Assembly: GCA_016717705.1 (NCBI GenBank) | Contig: JADKFD010000080.1 | Coordinates: forward strand, 1 to 16,550 | Source: Rhodanobacteraceae bacterium | Lineage (GTDB): Bacteria; Pseudomonadota; Gammaproteobacteria; Xanthomonadales; SZUA-5 | DNA length: 16,550 nucleotides | Direction: 5' to 3' | Shown here: positions 1 to 8,600 of the stretch, piece by piece | Layout of the letters: each line of letters opens with the position of its first letter | How positions within the stretch are numbered: the first letter of the stretch is position 1 | The notes under the pieces: generated by a model | What the model was told of the DNA's origin: nothing | Seen by the model: only the letters and a program-made list of their open reading frames with translations | The model's database searches: none | Translations under genes and position numbers: made by a program

Positions 1-714
1 AAAGCAATGGCTGAATCGCCCGGCCGCGTATTCGCGCGACTCCCCAGGCCATGGTCGGTGCCGGCCAGGCGATCGGTGATCTCGCTGCCGACGAAACCAG
101 CGCACGCTCGGGACGGCGTCGGTCCGGGTGACTGCGCCGACGCCGATGGTCCCGATCAGTTGGCTCGCCACCAACGCCAACCCGGAGCGCCGCGGTTCGC
201 AGGCAACGAAGCGCTCGCAGCCCAATGAGATTCCCGCCAGCAGCGTCGGCAGCTGTTCCTCGTCGAAATGGTGCAGGAACAGGTTGGCGACGATCAGATC
301 CCAGCGCGGCGACGGATCAGCGGAATAGCTGGACAAGGTCGCCATCCTGGCCCAATCGTGGACGTCGCCGATCTGGTTGGTCGCGACCCATCCGAGCTGC
401 GCGTAGGCCGCAGTGGTTCTTGGATCGAGCAGCGCCAGGCGATCGAGCAGGGCCAGCTCCACCGGCGCCCAGCCTGGCTCCAGCGCACGCGCCACACTCA
501 GCATCAGGCTGCCGTCGCCGGCGCCCAGTTCGAGGATTCGCAGCGGGGCGGATTGCTTGCGGACCGAGAAATTGCGCAAGGCGCGCAACAGGATCGAGCG
601 CGTCCCCATGACCTGGTGCACCCGCTTCAGGTCCTCACGCGAGCGCACCGCTGCCGGATCCGTCGCGGCCAGATTGTCGAGCAATTCAGGCACCACTCGC
701 CGGGGGAAGCTCAT
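1..714 (-). CDS. SAM-dependent methyltransferase beside the type III PKS (partial, frame-broken)
   Basis: The ATG at 714 gives MSFPRRVVPELLDNL and starts 4 bp after the polyketide synthase stop, so the two are probably translationally coupled. A class I SAM-binding motif, ILELGAGDGSL, lies at residues 60-70. A second core motif, LIVANLFLHHF, is near residue 145, and VACEPRRSGLAL follows. This resembles the small-molecule methyltransferases encoded next to bacterial type III PKS genes (SrsB type), which methylate resorcinol or pyrone products; that role is inferred from family and neighbour. The frame is lost near 100-104 and again near 35-45. Similarity continues across both as AGFVGSEITDRLA and then REYAAGRFSHCF, which matches the expected C-terminal part of the family. 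The first break is repaired by adding a CG dinucleotide. The true stop lies beyond the left edge. Methyltransferase fold is sure; substrate is unknown. Confidence 0.8.
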   Translation of the reverse strand, partial: MSFPRRVVPELLDNLAATDPAAVRSREDLKRVHQVMGTRSILLRALRNFSVRKQSAPLRILELGAGDGSLMLSVARALEPGWAPVELALLDRLALLDPRTTAAYAQLGWVATNQIGDVHDWARMATLSSYSADPSPRWDLIVANLFLHHFDEEQLPTLLAGISLGCERFVACEPRRSGLALVASQLIGTIGVGAVTRTDAVPSVRWFRRQRDHRSPGRHRPWPGESREYAAGRFSHCF

Positions 715-718
715 GCGA

Positions 719-1779
719 TCAATGCACCTTGAGCAAAGCGCCGTGGCAGGCAAAGCCGGCGCCGAACGACGACAACCACCACCAACCGGCCGGCGCCGAA
801 TCAGCCAGCGCCGCCTCCAACACGAAGTACACGAAGGCACTCGACAGGTTGCCGTACTCGCGCAGCATCGCCGCGCTGTAGCGCAGGGCCTGCGGTCCGA
901 GCTGCAATTGGTGTTGCATCGCGAGCAGAACGTCACGGCCGCCCGCGTGCAGAATCCAGGTGCTCACATCGTCGATGGCCAGGCGGTTGCGTGTGAGCAC
1001 GCTGCGCAGGACTTGCCCGGCGTAGTCGGCAGCCAGCATCGGCACCGCGCGCGTCAGTACATTGCGCAACAGACCATCGCGCTGTTCGAACATCAGCGCA
1101 GTGCGCTGGCCGGGGTCGATCAGCGATGCGTTGTCGATCCATTCGACGCTGCGCTGGCCGGTTCCGGAATCGCGTGAAAGGACCGCGGCGCCGGCGCCGT
1201 CGCCAAACAGGCAGGCGCTGATCAGCACGCCGGGGTCGTTGTCGAGGTACATCGCCGCGCTGCTGACCTCCACGCAGATCGACAGCACGTGTTCGCAGGC
1301 ACTGCGAGCCCAGCAGGGCCGCGCCGAACATCAGGTTGGGCAAGGCCGCAGCGCAGCCCTGGCCCACCAGGTCGAAGGCCTGGACATTGGCGCGCAGGCC
1401 AAGGCGCTCGATGACATAGCCCGACAGTCCGGGACACACATAGCCGGTGCAGGTACTGACCACGATGGCATCGATATCGGCTGCGCACAGACCCGCCTGC
1501 GCCAGCGCGCGCTCGGCGGCGCTGGTGGCAAGCGCGGGCGCATGCGTGATGAAGCGCTGCGCCAGCGTGTTGGGATCGATGCGGAAGACCTCGTCCAGGG
1601 AGTCCACCGACAAGCGTCGCGACTCGATGCCGTTGTCGCGCTGCAGCACGCTCCTGGCAACCCAGTGTGCGCGCGTATCCAGCCGGGCATACCAGTCCGA
1701 TTTCTCGAACGCAGCGAGGCACTGCGGCCTTGGTGTAGCGCGTTGCCGGGGCCGCGGTGCCGATTCCACGAAAATGCAT
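719..1779 (-). CDS. Type III polyketide synthase (chalcone/stilbene synthase family), frame-broken
   Basis: This ketosynthase homodimer condenses malonyl-CoA onto an acyl-CoA starter to make resorcinols, pyrones or related phenolics without an acyl carrier protein. The Cys-His-Asn triad is visible: Cys near residue 142 in DLVGQGCAAAL, His near 278 in WILHAGGRDVL, and Asn near 310 in REYGNLSSAFV. The family motif LFGDGAGAAVL is also present. The chosen start, MHFRGIGTAAPATRYT at 1779, matches the usual bacterial N-terminus; a GTG at 1818 is in frame but gives an atypical extension. The length of about 353 residues is normal. The frame breaks near 1724 (RYTKA to QCLAAFEKSDW) and near 1297 (ALLGSQ to VLSICVEV). 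The first is repaired by adding GC in a GCGC run. With no inactivating substitution seen, I infer an active gene with assembly indels. Starter specificity cannot be read from the sequence. Confidence 0.88.
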
Positions 1780-1958
1780 GAGCTTGCCGTTTGCCTGCGC
1801 TGAGTGTCGCGAATGCACATGAGGACGAGACTTACGGCGGTCGAGCCGGGCGCGTCAGCAGGCGTTAGCGTCGGTGCTGCAAGGGTGCGCGGTCTGTGCG
1901 CTACCAGACACGGGCCTTTACGCCGACGCGCAAACCGACGGCTCCTGCGCGACTGCAA

Positions 1959-1981
1959 CGGGCCGCTCGGGCTGCGGCCCG
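1959..1981 (-). terminator. GC-rich hairpin after the small membrane protein gene
   Basis: An 8-bp perfect stem, CGGGCCGC / GCGGCCCG, with a 7-nt loop starts 8 nt after the stop of the 45-residue ORF on the minus strand. There is no clear U-tract, so it is only terminator-like. The rest of the gap to the polyketide synthase start (1780-1958) holds no convincing gene or promoter. Confidence 0.3.
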
Positions 1982-1989
1982 GTGGCAGA

Positions 1990-2127
1990 TCAGGTCTCGA
2001 AGTGGATGCCTTCGAGATCGGCACGAAATGCCCGGTCGATGCGCGCCAGGGAAATCCAGACCCAGGCGGCAATGGCGGCGACCGGCAATGCGACGGCGGC
2101 GGTAATCAGAATGGCAGTGGTAGTCAT
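1990..2127 (-). CDS. Small single-pass membrane protein (45 residues)
   Basis: The ORF reads MTTTAILITAAVALPVAAIA, then AWVWISLARIDRAFRADLEG and a short tail IHFET. One hydrophobic helix covers residues 4-25, followed by a charged amphipathic tail that would face the cytoplasm by the positive-inside rule. A GAGG Shine-Dalgarno at 2135-2138 sits 7 nt before the ATG, the same spacing as the other well-supported starts in the window, so this start is favoured over the longer in-frame version beginning at 2187. I do not recognise the family. It lies alone between tag and the polyketide synthase and has its own hairpin after the stop, so it may be a separate unit. Function is unknown. Confidence 0.55.
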   Translation of the reverse strand: MTTTAILITAAVALPVAAIAAWVWISLARIDRAFRADLEGIHFET

Positions 2128-2214
2128 GTGGGTGCCTCGGATACAGGTGCGCGGAAGTCGACGCCGTCGACAACCGGGCACGGGCAATGCAGAAGGGGGG
2201 TCCGGATTTGCCGC

Positions 2215-2347
2215 TCACGGTGCTGCCAGTGGTGCGGTCTGGTCTGTGCGCTGTCGCACGACGACCCGGATGTTCAGCCCGTCGTCGTCGCCCGGCGGTC
2301 CCAAGATTCACCGGCAGCCCGGCGCCGTCCAGGCATTGCCACGCCAC
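2215..2347 (-). pseudogene. Possible small frame-broken ORF after tag
   Basis: Just downstream of tag the minus strand reads WQCLDGAGLPVNLGTAG. After a one-base change of frame near 2295 it continues GDDDGLNIRVVVRQRTDQTA and ends APLAAP-stop at 2215. The joined peptide has protein-like composition, unlike the Arg-rich shadow frames around it. The only start is a GTG at 2347, and it has no clear ribosome-binding site. It could be a real small gene with a sequencing indel, a remnant, or chance. I do not recognise it. Confidence 0.25.
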
Positions 2348-2354
2348 CTCGCAG

Positions 2355-2923
2355 TCAGAGTTCTGCCGCTCGATAGCGGTGACAGCCGATCAAATGGTCG
2401 TCGACCATGCCCACCGCCTGCATGTAGGCGTACATGATGGTGCTGCCGACGAACTTGAAACCGCGCCGGGAGCAGATCCTTGCTCAGGCGGTCGGAGAGT
2501 TCGCTGCGCGCCGGCACTTCGCTGGCCGCCTGGCGTTGATTGCGCAGTGGTGCGCCATCGACGAAGTCCCAGAAATAGCGATCCAGGCTGCCGTGGCTCG
2601 ATTGCAGCGCCAGTGCGGCGCGCGCATTGCTGCGCACCGACCACACCTTGAGCCGGTTGCACGATGCCGCCGTCCAACAGGCGCGATTCCAGTTCGGCGT
2701 CTGCCAGCTTGGCCAGGCGCTGCAGGTCGTAGTCGAGGAAGACCCGCGCGTAATCGGCGCGCTTGGCCAGTATGGTGCGCCAGCTCAGACCCGCCTGGGC
2801 ACCTTCCAGCGTCAGGAATTCGAACAACGTGCGCTCGTCATGCACCGGCACGCCCCATTCGCGATCGTGGTAATCGGCCTCCATCTGCGAATTCGAGGCC
2901 CATGGACAACGTTGCAGATTCAT
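2355..2923 (-). CDS. tag: DNA-3-methyladenine glycosylase I
   Basis: Base-excision repair enzyme that removes 3-methyladenine from alkylated DNA. MNLQRCPWASNS begins at an ATG with an AGGAG ribosome-binding site at 2931-2935, spaced 7 nt. The zinc ligands are present: Cys6 and His19 (YHDREWGVP) at the N-terminus, and the C-terminal pair in DDHLIGCHRY with His and Cys four apart. The catalytic region LEGAQAGLSW holds Glu40 and Trp48, which correspond to E38 and W46 of E. coli Tag. About 189 residues is the usual length. The frame breaks near 2660 (LLDGGIV to KVWSVRSNARA), repaired by a lost GC, and near 2478 (SKDLL to GFKFVGSTIMYAYMQAVGM), repaired by removing an extra C. Motifs on both sides are intact, so these look like assembly errors. 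The gene starts 58 nt after the diguanylate cyclase stop. Confidence 0.92.
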
Positions 2924-2930
2924 CTGGCGA

Positions 2931-2935
2931 CTCCT
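2931..2935 (-). promoter_or_regulatory. Ribosome-binding site of tag
   Basis: AGGAG on the minus strand lies 7 nt before the ATG at 2923. It fixes the start and rules out an in-frame read-through from the preceding cyclase gene. Confidence 0.7.
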
Positions 2936-2981
2936 GGTCGGATTGGCCCTGGCAATTCTGGTCGCATCGACTGCGGCGCGC

Positions 2982-5907
2982 TCATTCCGGGTCCGCCGCC
3001 AGTTGAATGCGATCGCGGCCGGCATGCTTGGCGCGGTAGAGCGCCTGATCGGCCCGCCAGTGCAGGCGTCGATGCTGTCTTCGGCGCGGTTGACGGTGAG
3101 TCCGGTGCTGAAACGCAGCACCAGCCCGGGCGCCAGACTGGCCCAGTCGATCTGTTGCAGCCGCTGGCGCAGCCGGCCCAACTGCGCGACCGCCGCAGCA
3201 CTGTCGTGCCCGGGCCAGAGCACCAGGAATTCCTCGCCGCCGACGCGGGCGATCAGCGAGGTGCCGACCAGGGTCTCGCGCAGCGTGGCAGCGAACTGCT
3301 GCAGCACGCGATCGCCGCTGGCGTGACCATGCTGGTCGTTGATCGCCTTGAAGTGGTCGATGTCGAGCAGCGCCAGGGTCAGCTGGGCGCCCGGTTGAAT
3401 CGCCGCAGCGAGCTCGCGATCGGCGTGCCGGCGATTGGCCAGCCCGGTCAGCGGGTCCTCGCGCGCCTGGCGGCCGAGCTGTCCGGCGAGCTCGACATTG
3501 CGCCGATTGGCCTGCGCCAGCGCATCGCGCTCGGCGGTCAGATCGTGCGTCTTGCGCGCCACCCCTCGCGTTCCAGTTCGCGCTCGCGCAGGCGCAGTCC
3601 GCGCAGGCGCAGCCAGCCCAGCAGCGCCAGCAGCGCCAACAGGCCTGCGCCTGCCGCGATGCGCACGCTCAAGCGCTGATGCCATGCGGCGAGCACCGCC
3701 ACGTCCAGGCCGATGCCGCCACCCGCCGCCGGCGCGTCGCGCCAGCCAGCTTCGACCTCGAAGCGGTACTGGCCCGGCGCCAGGTTGGTGTAATTGGCGC
3801 TGCGTTCGCTGTCGGCGGCCTGCCACTGGTTGTCGAAGCCGAGCAGTCGGTAGCGCAGCTGCAGGCGTCCGGGCGCGGCGAAACTGATGCCGGCGAAGCG
3901 GATCTGCAAGCGGCGCTGGTCGGGTTGCAACCGGACCAGATCGGCGCGCTCGTTCTCGATGCCGTCGACCAGCACCGCCTCGATCGCCACGCGCGGCGGC
4001 GGTGGTGGCGCATCGACGATCGGGTCGGCCGGATCGATCTGCCGGCGACGCCACCGGCGGTGGCGAACCACAGCCGGCCGGCGCGGTCGCGAATGGCCGC
4101 GGGTTGCGAACCGCCGTTTGCCTGGCTCGACGGCAAGCCATCGGCGCGCCCGAACTGGCGTCCGACCAGGCGCGCCATGCGTCCCGCGTACACCGCTTCC
4201 GCAGCCTCCGGATCGATACGCAGGACGCCGCGGTTGCCGCTGACCCAGAGCTGCCCGGCGGCGTCCTCGAGCACGCTGAAAATGGCGTCGTCGAGGCAGA
4301 CCACGGGAGCTGTCGATGAGCATGAAGCGGCCATCGCGCAACAGTCCGAGTCCGCCATCGGTCGCCACCCAGTGACGGCCCAGGTGGTCGTGCAGAAAGG
4401 CGAACACGGTGTGCGCCGCACCTGCTCCATCGCGATCTTCTCGAAGAACCGCCGTCGCGGCTGCGGGTCACTCCCATCGAGCTGCCGATCCACAGCGTGC
4501 CGTCGCGATCGCGGGCCAGCGCAGTGATGTAGTCGCCCTCGATGCCGTCGCTGCGGCTGTAAAGCGCCGACAGGTATCGCCCAGGCAGCGACTGAGGCCC
4601 TGGATGGTGCCGTACCAGACGCCGCCGTCGGCGTCGGCGAGGATCGCGCGCACCTGATTGGACCAGAGCTGCTCCGGCGCCACGCGTTGGCGCAGTCCGC
4701 CGACGCCCCACTCGAAGGCCCCGTCGGCGCTGCTGCCGACCAGCAGGCGTCCGTCCGGCGCTTCGGCCAGCGCAAGCACACTCATCCCGGCCAGTTCCTC
4801 CGGCCAGAGCGGGCGCGGATCGAGCAGGCGGCCTGCGCGCAGCAGGTCCAGCCCCCCGGGGCCACCGACCACAAGGCTGTCGTCGGCGCGCTGCAGCAGG
4901 GTGCGCACAAAGGGGTCGGCGAGACCCCTGGCGCTCGGTGATCGCACTGAACGGTGCGGCGTTCGGCCGCACCCAGGCCGCCATTGGTGCCGGCCCACAG
5001 ATTGCCCTCGTGGTCGCGCAGCATCGAGGCCACGCGGGCGTTGGGCAAGCCATCGACGCGCCCGAGCACGGCGGTGGCGTCGGCGTCGATGCGCACCAGG
5101 CCGAGCGGATCGGCGCCCAGCCAGAGCGTGCCGTCGGCGGCTTCCGGTACCCGCGTGATCGGGCTGGTGAACGCCTGCGCATGCACCTGCACGAGATCCG
5201 CATCCAGCTGCAGCAGCCCGCTTGAAGTGGCCAGCCACCAGCCGCCGGCAGCGCGCGCGATCAGCAACCGCGAGATCCGCGACCGCGCCGGAGCCAGTCG
5301 ACCTCGATGGCTTGCAGGCGATCGCCGGACACCCGGTACAAACCGCTGTCGGCGGCTGCGGGGATGCGCCCGTCGCGATCCTCCGACAGCGCCAGGACGC
5401 TGCCGTGGGCGCGTGCAGGATCGCGCGCCAGCAGCGTCAATCCGGCATCGTCGACACGCAGCACGCTGCCATTGGAAGTGCCGGCGGGTAGACCACGCCG
5501 GCGCGCGTCACCAGCAAGGTGATGACGTGCTCGCGCAGATCAACGCCGGGTTTGCTGACCACGCGGTAACGACCCTGCCGGTGCTGGTAGATGCCGCCGC
5601 CATGGTGCCGATCCACAGGCTGCCATCGGCTGCCGCTGCCAGTGCCAGGATGCCGGCCTCGCGCAAGGCCAACGGCGTGCTCTCGGGCAGCTGCCCGAAG
5701 TGCGCCCCGTCGAAGCGCACCAGGCCCTCCCAGGTGCCGATCCACAGATAGCCGTCGGCGGTCTGCGCCAGGCTCAACACCGTGTTGTGCGGCAGGCCGC
5801 GATCGACCGTCCACACATCCAGACGCAGCTCATTCAGCGGCCGCTGCGCCGGCATTCGCCGACAGGCCGGCGAGCAGGCAGGCCACCATGAGCAGGATCC
5901 AGCGCAC
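2982..5907 (-). CDS. Periplasmic-sensor diguanylate cyclase (Reg_prop propeller, Y_Y_Y, TM, GGDEF), frame-broken
   Basis: Membrane sensor that makes cyclic di-GMP from two GTP. From the N-terminus: a likely signal peptide (MRWILLMVACLLAGLSANA); a run of about nine two-component-propeller motifs such as DGYLWIGTWEGLVRFDG and EGNLWAGTNGGLG; a Y_Y_Y domain (YRLLGFDNQWQAADSE ... NYTNLAPGQYRFEVEA); one membrane helix (IAAGAGLLALLALLGWLRLR); a short coiled coil; then GGDEF with DPLTGLANRR, DIDHFKAINDQHGH and the active-site RVGGEEF. The inhibitory RxxD site is absent: the positions before GGEEF read LVGTSLIARV. It ends at YRAKHAGRDRIQLAADPE. About 975 residues is typical. At least a dozen indels break the frame (near 5842, 5600, 5485, 5272, 4970, 4930, 4595, 4455, 4412, 4297, 4050, 3565, 3060). 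GTG at 5907 is preferred because it gives a charged signal-peptide head; ATG at 5889 is possible. It lies 32 bp after patD. Confidence 0.85.
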
Positions 5908-5939
5908 GCGGCCGAGTCCGTCGTTCAGGCGCCTGCGCC

Positions 5940-7361
5940 TCAGTGCTTGATCATCACGTGGCGCACGCAGGTGTAGTCCTCCAGGCCGTACATCGATAAG
6001 TCCTTGCCGTAACCGGATTTCTTCATCCGCCGTGGGGCATCTCGTTGACCAGCATGAAGTGCGTGTTGACCCAGGTGCAGCCGTACTGCAGTTCGGCCGA
6101 CACGCGCATCGCCTTGCCGATGTCCTTCGTCCACACCGACGAGGCCAGGCCGTAGTCGCTGTCGTTGGCGTAGGCGATAGCCTGATCGACATCGCTGAAG
6201 CGGGTCACCGAGACCACCGGGCCGAACACTTCCCGGCGCACGATCTCGTCGGCCTGGGTGGCGCCGGCGACCACGGTGGGCTCGAAGAAATACCGCCTCC
6301 CGCCACGCTGCGGCCGCCGGTGACGACTTTGCATGTGCGGCTGCTCGCGCACGCGGTCGAGGAAGCCGGCGACGCGATCGCGATGGGCGCTGGACACCAG
6401 CGGCCCGAGTTCACGCCATCCTCGTCCCGGCTGCCATGCTTGATGCTGGACACTGCCGAGGCGAGGTCGGCGGCAAAGTTCTCGTAGCTTTTGTCCTGCA
6501 CATAGATGCGACACGCCGCGGTGCAATCCTGCCCGGCGTTGTAGTAACCAAGCTGCGGATGCCGGCGATTGCCGCGTCCAGGTCGGCGTCGTCGAAGATG
6601 ATCACCGGGGCCTTGCCGCCGAGTTCCAGGTGGGTGCGCTTGAGCGTCTGCGCCGCCACCTCCAGCATCTTCTGGCCAGTGGCAATCGAGCCGGTCAGCG
6701 AGATCATGCGCACCGGATCGGCGGACACCAAGGGCTGTCCGACCGTCTGGCCACGGCCGAAGACCACGTTGACGACGCCCGGCGGCAACAGGTCGCCGAT
6801 CAGCTCGAAGAAACGCAGCGTGGTCAGCGGCGTGATTTCCGATGGCTTCAAGACCAGCGTATTGCCCGCCGCCAGCGCCGGCGCCATCTTCCATGCCGCC
6901 ATCATCAGCGGATAGTTCCACGGCGTGATCTGGGCGATCACGCCAACTGGATCGCGGCGGATCATCGAGGTGTGGCCGGGCAGGTATTCGGTTGCCGACG
7001 AGCCGCCAAGGCAGCGCGCGGCGCCGGCGAAAAAGCGGAACACGTCGGAAATCGCCGGGATTTCGTCGTTCAGCGCGGCCAGATACGGTTTGCCGCAGTT
7101 GTCCGATTCCAGCCGAGCCAGTTCCGTGGCGTACTGTTCGACCCGGTCGGCGATCTTCAGCAGCACTGCAGCGCGATCGCGCGGGACCGTGCGAGACCAT
7201 CCCGGCAAGGCGCGATCGGCGGCGCCGACCGCCGCCAGCACCTGCTCCGGGCTGGCCTCGGCGATCTGGCAGATGGCCGCACCCGTGGCGGGGTTGAACA
7301 CGGTGTACGCTTCGCCAGCACCGGCCTGCAACTGACCATCGATGAACATCCGGGTTTGCAT
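5940..7361 (-). CDS. patD: 4-aminobutanal (gamma-aminobutyraldehyde) dehydrogenase, frame-broken
   Basis: NAD-dependent aldehyde dehydrogenase that oxidises 4-aminobutanal to GABA in putrescine breakdown. The sequence follows E. coli PatD (YdcW) closely from memory: DEIPAISDVFRFFAGAARCL, EYLPGHTSMIRRDPVGVIA, ITPWNYPLMMAAWKMAPALA, and an end at YGLEDYTCVRHVMIKH. The catalytic Glu is in HLELGGKAP and the catalytic Cys in NAGQDCTAACR. Span corresponds to about 474 residues, the E. coli length. ATG at 7361 has a GGAG ribosome-binding site 7 nt upstream. Frame breaks lie near 6550, 6408, 6331, 6300 and 6030, mostly single-base losses; the one near 6331 is repaired by adding GC. All conserved blocks survive. 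It follows ydcSTUV in the E. coli order, which strengthens the assignment over a generic betaine-aldehyde dehydrogenase. Confidence 0.92.
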
Positions 7362-7368
7362 GGGCGAG

Positions 7369-7372
7369 CTCC
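7369..7372 (-). promoter_or_regulatory. Ribosome-binding site of patD
   Basis: GGAG on the minus strand, 7 nt before the ATG at 7361. Having its own site is consistent with patD lying 358 bp after ydcV. Confidence 0.6.
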
Positions 7373-7421
7373 AGGGGCAGGGCGAGGGTGGGGATTATCG
7401 GGGAATTCCGATGGGTCACGG

Positions 7422-7500
7422 TGTAGGAGCGACGCGTGCGTCGCGATTTGGCGCGTGCCGCCACGGTGATCCAAGATCGCGCGGGAAGCACGCGCCTACA
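7422..7500. repeat. Head-to-head pair of REP-like elements (TGTAGG...CGCGA)
   Basis: Copy 1 at 7422-7446 on the plus strand starts TGTAGGAGCG, has the palindromic core CGACGCGTGCGTCG, and ends CGCGA. Copy 2 at 7477-7500 on the minus strand starts TGTAGGCGCG and ends CGCGCGA. The two face away from each other across 30 bp, as in bipartite REP clusters. They lie in the 358-bp non-coding gap between ydcV and patD, which otherwise holds the elements at 7564 and 7691 and no gene. Confidence 0.7.
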
Positions 7501-7563
7501 GTTTCGTGTATGAGTTCCGTTCGCCCCTGTTGGTGCGCTTATTCGCGCAACGAACATCTGGAT

Positions 7564-7640
7564 GTAGGTCACGTTGGCCGCGTAGCCGCGGCCTGACTGC
7601 TGGGAGTCACGTAGTTCGCTGCGCAGACAACGTGACCTGC
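7564..7640. repeat. Diverged inverted-repeat element (GTAGGTCACGTTG ... CAACGTGACCTGC)
   Basis: The 13-bp ends match as an inverted repeat with one mismatch. Inside are a GGCCGCG-TAGC-CGCGGCC hairpin and a GTCACGTAG block. The ends and this block match the much better preserved element at 8601-8680, so both belong to one repeat family. Its position between ydcV and patD could affect mRNA stability or operon read-through. Confidence 0.6.
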
Positions 7641-7690
7641 TTCAAAGGCTTACGGCATGTTCGGTGACAGCGCTTGTCGCGCGAAAGGCA

Positions 7691-7716
7691 TCGCGGGATA
7701 TACCCCGCTCCCCACA
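7691..7716 (-). repeat. REP-like element just past the ydcV stop
   Basis: On the minus strand the element starts TGTGGGGAGCG, has the core GGGTATATCC and ends CGCGA. It begins 3 nt after the ydcV stop codon. The GCGGG/CCCGC stem could act as a 3'-end hairpin for the ydcV message. There is no T-tract for a classical terminator. Confidence 0.6.
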
Positions 7717-7719
7717 AAA

Positions 7720-8583
7720 TCATCGCGACGCACGCGTCGCTGCTATGCCGCTGCCGGCCACGCTGTCGGTATCGCGCGTCAGGTAATAGGCGCCGAGGAT
7801 CGGCAGCATGGTGACCAGCATCACGCCCATGGCGACGACGTTGGTGATCGGTGTGTCGCGTGGTTTGCTGAGCTGATTGAGCAGCCAGATCGGCAGCGTG
7901 CGCTCGGTGCCGGCGGTGAAGGTGGTGACGATGATCTCGTCGAAACTGAGCGCGAAGGCGAGCATGCCGCCGGCCAGCAGCGCGGTGGCGATGTTCGGCA
8001 GGATCACGTAGCGGAAAGTCTGGAATGGGTCGGCGCCGAGGTCCATCGAGGCTTCGACCAGCGACTGCGAAGTCCGCCGGAAGCGCGCGATCACATTGTT
8101 GTAGACCACCACGATGCAGAACGTGGCGTGGCCGATCACGATGGTCAGCACGCCTGACTGCATTCCCACCAGCTTGAAGGCCGACAGCAGCGCGATGCCG
8201 GTGACAATGCCGGGCAGGGCGATCGGCAGGATGAACAGCAGCGTGATCCCTTCCTTGCCGAAGAACTGGCGCCGATACAGCGCCGCGGCGGCCAGCGTGC
8301 CGAGGATCATCGCGATCAGCGTCGCCAGGCTGGCGATCTTCAACGACAGCCAGATCGAGGCGCGCACATCCTCACGCGCCCAGGCCGCGCCAAACCACTC
8401 CAGCGTGAAGCCCTGCAGCGGAAAGCTGAAAGCACTCTGCTCGGTGTTGAACGCGTACATGCAGATCACCAGGATCGGCGCGTGCATGAAAAACAGCCCG
8501 CCCCAGGCCGCGAGTTTCAGTCCCCAGCCGGCGCCTGAACGCGCGCGCCGATCCGGCTTGCGAGATTCGACGCCCGCGTTCAC
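7720..8583 (-). CDS. ydcV: Polyamine ABC transporter permease (YdcV/PotC type)
   Basis: Inner-membrane permease of an ABC importer for a polyamine, probably putrescine. The 287 residues read without a frame break. About six hydrophobic helices are visible, for example WGGLFFMHAPILVICMYAF and LFILPIALPGIVTGIALLSA. The ATPase-docking EAA loop reads VEASMDLGADPFQTFRYVIL. GTG at 8583 is the start because a GAGGA site lies 7 nt upstream. The last seven codons (AATRASR) and the stop lie in a block identical to the core of the REP element at 7422-7446, so the native C-terminus was probably replaced by repeat sequence. It follows ydcU after a gap filled by a large inverted repeat. It pairs with YdcU to form the channel. 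Confidence 0.9.
   Translation of the reverse strand: MNAGVESRKPDRRARSGAGWGLKLAAWGGLFFMHAPILVICMYAFNTEQSAFSFPLQGFTLEWFGAAWAREDVRASIWLSLKIASLATLIAMILGTLAAAALYRRQFFGKEGITLLFILPIALPGIVTGIALLSAFKLVGMQSGVLTIVIGHATFCIVVVYNNVIARFRRTSQSLVEASMDLGADPFQTFRYVILPNIATALLAGGMLAFALSFDEIIVTTFTAGTERTLPIWLLNQLSKPRDTPITNVVAMGVMLVTMLPILGAYYLTRDTDSVAGSGIAATRASR
7721..7741 (-). repeat. REP core forming the 3' end of ydcV
   Basis: The minus strand here contains AGCGACGCGTGCGTCGCGA followed directly by TGA. This 19-nt string is identical to the core and tail of the REP element at 7422-7446. It therefore both encodes the last residues of YdcV and supplies part of the stop context. The TGTAGG head is missing here. Confidence 0.6.
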
Positions 8584-8590
8584 TCGGCAA

Positions 8591-8595
8591 TCCTC
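8591..8595 (-). promoter_or_regulatory. Ribosome-binding site deciding the GTG start of ydcV
   Basis: GAGGA on the minus strand is 7 nt before the GTG at 8583. There is no ATG nearby that would give a full first membrane helix. The site lies between the large inverted repeat (8601-8680) and the start codon, so hairpin formation ends 5 nt upstream of it. Confidence 0.65.
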
Positions 8596-8600
8596 AAGCG

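Noticed and set aside
933..2072. A 379-residue ORF with an N-terminal extension to the polyketide synthase
   Set aside because: The sequence before about residue 115 is Arg/Pro-rich shadow. The true N-terminus (MHFRGIGTAAP) is in another frame because of an indel near 1724.
1804..2437. Plus-strand ORFs across 1804-2437
   Set aside because: Low-complexity Gly/Arg/Ser composition, no motif, and antisense to the small membrane ORF and tag.
2390..5203. A 937-residue minus-strand ORF suggesting a GGDEF-Tag fusion protein
   Set aside because: It is an accident of indels that keep one frame open. The cyclase really ends at 2982, and tag has its own ATG and AGGAG site.
6205..7572. A 455-residue ORF extending patD upstream to 7572
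   Set aside because: The extension runs through REP sequences and is not aldehyde dehydrogenase-like. The 7361 ATG has a ribosome-binding site and the family N-terminus.
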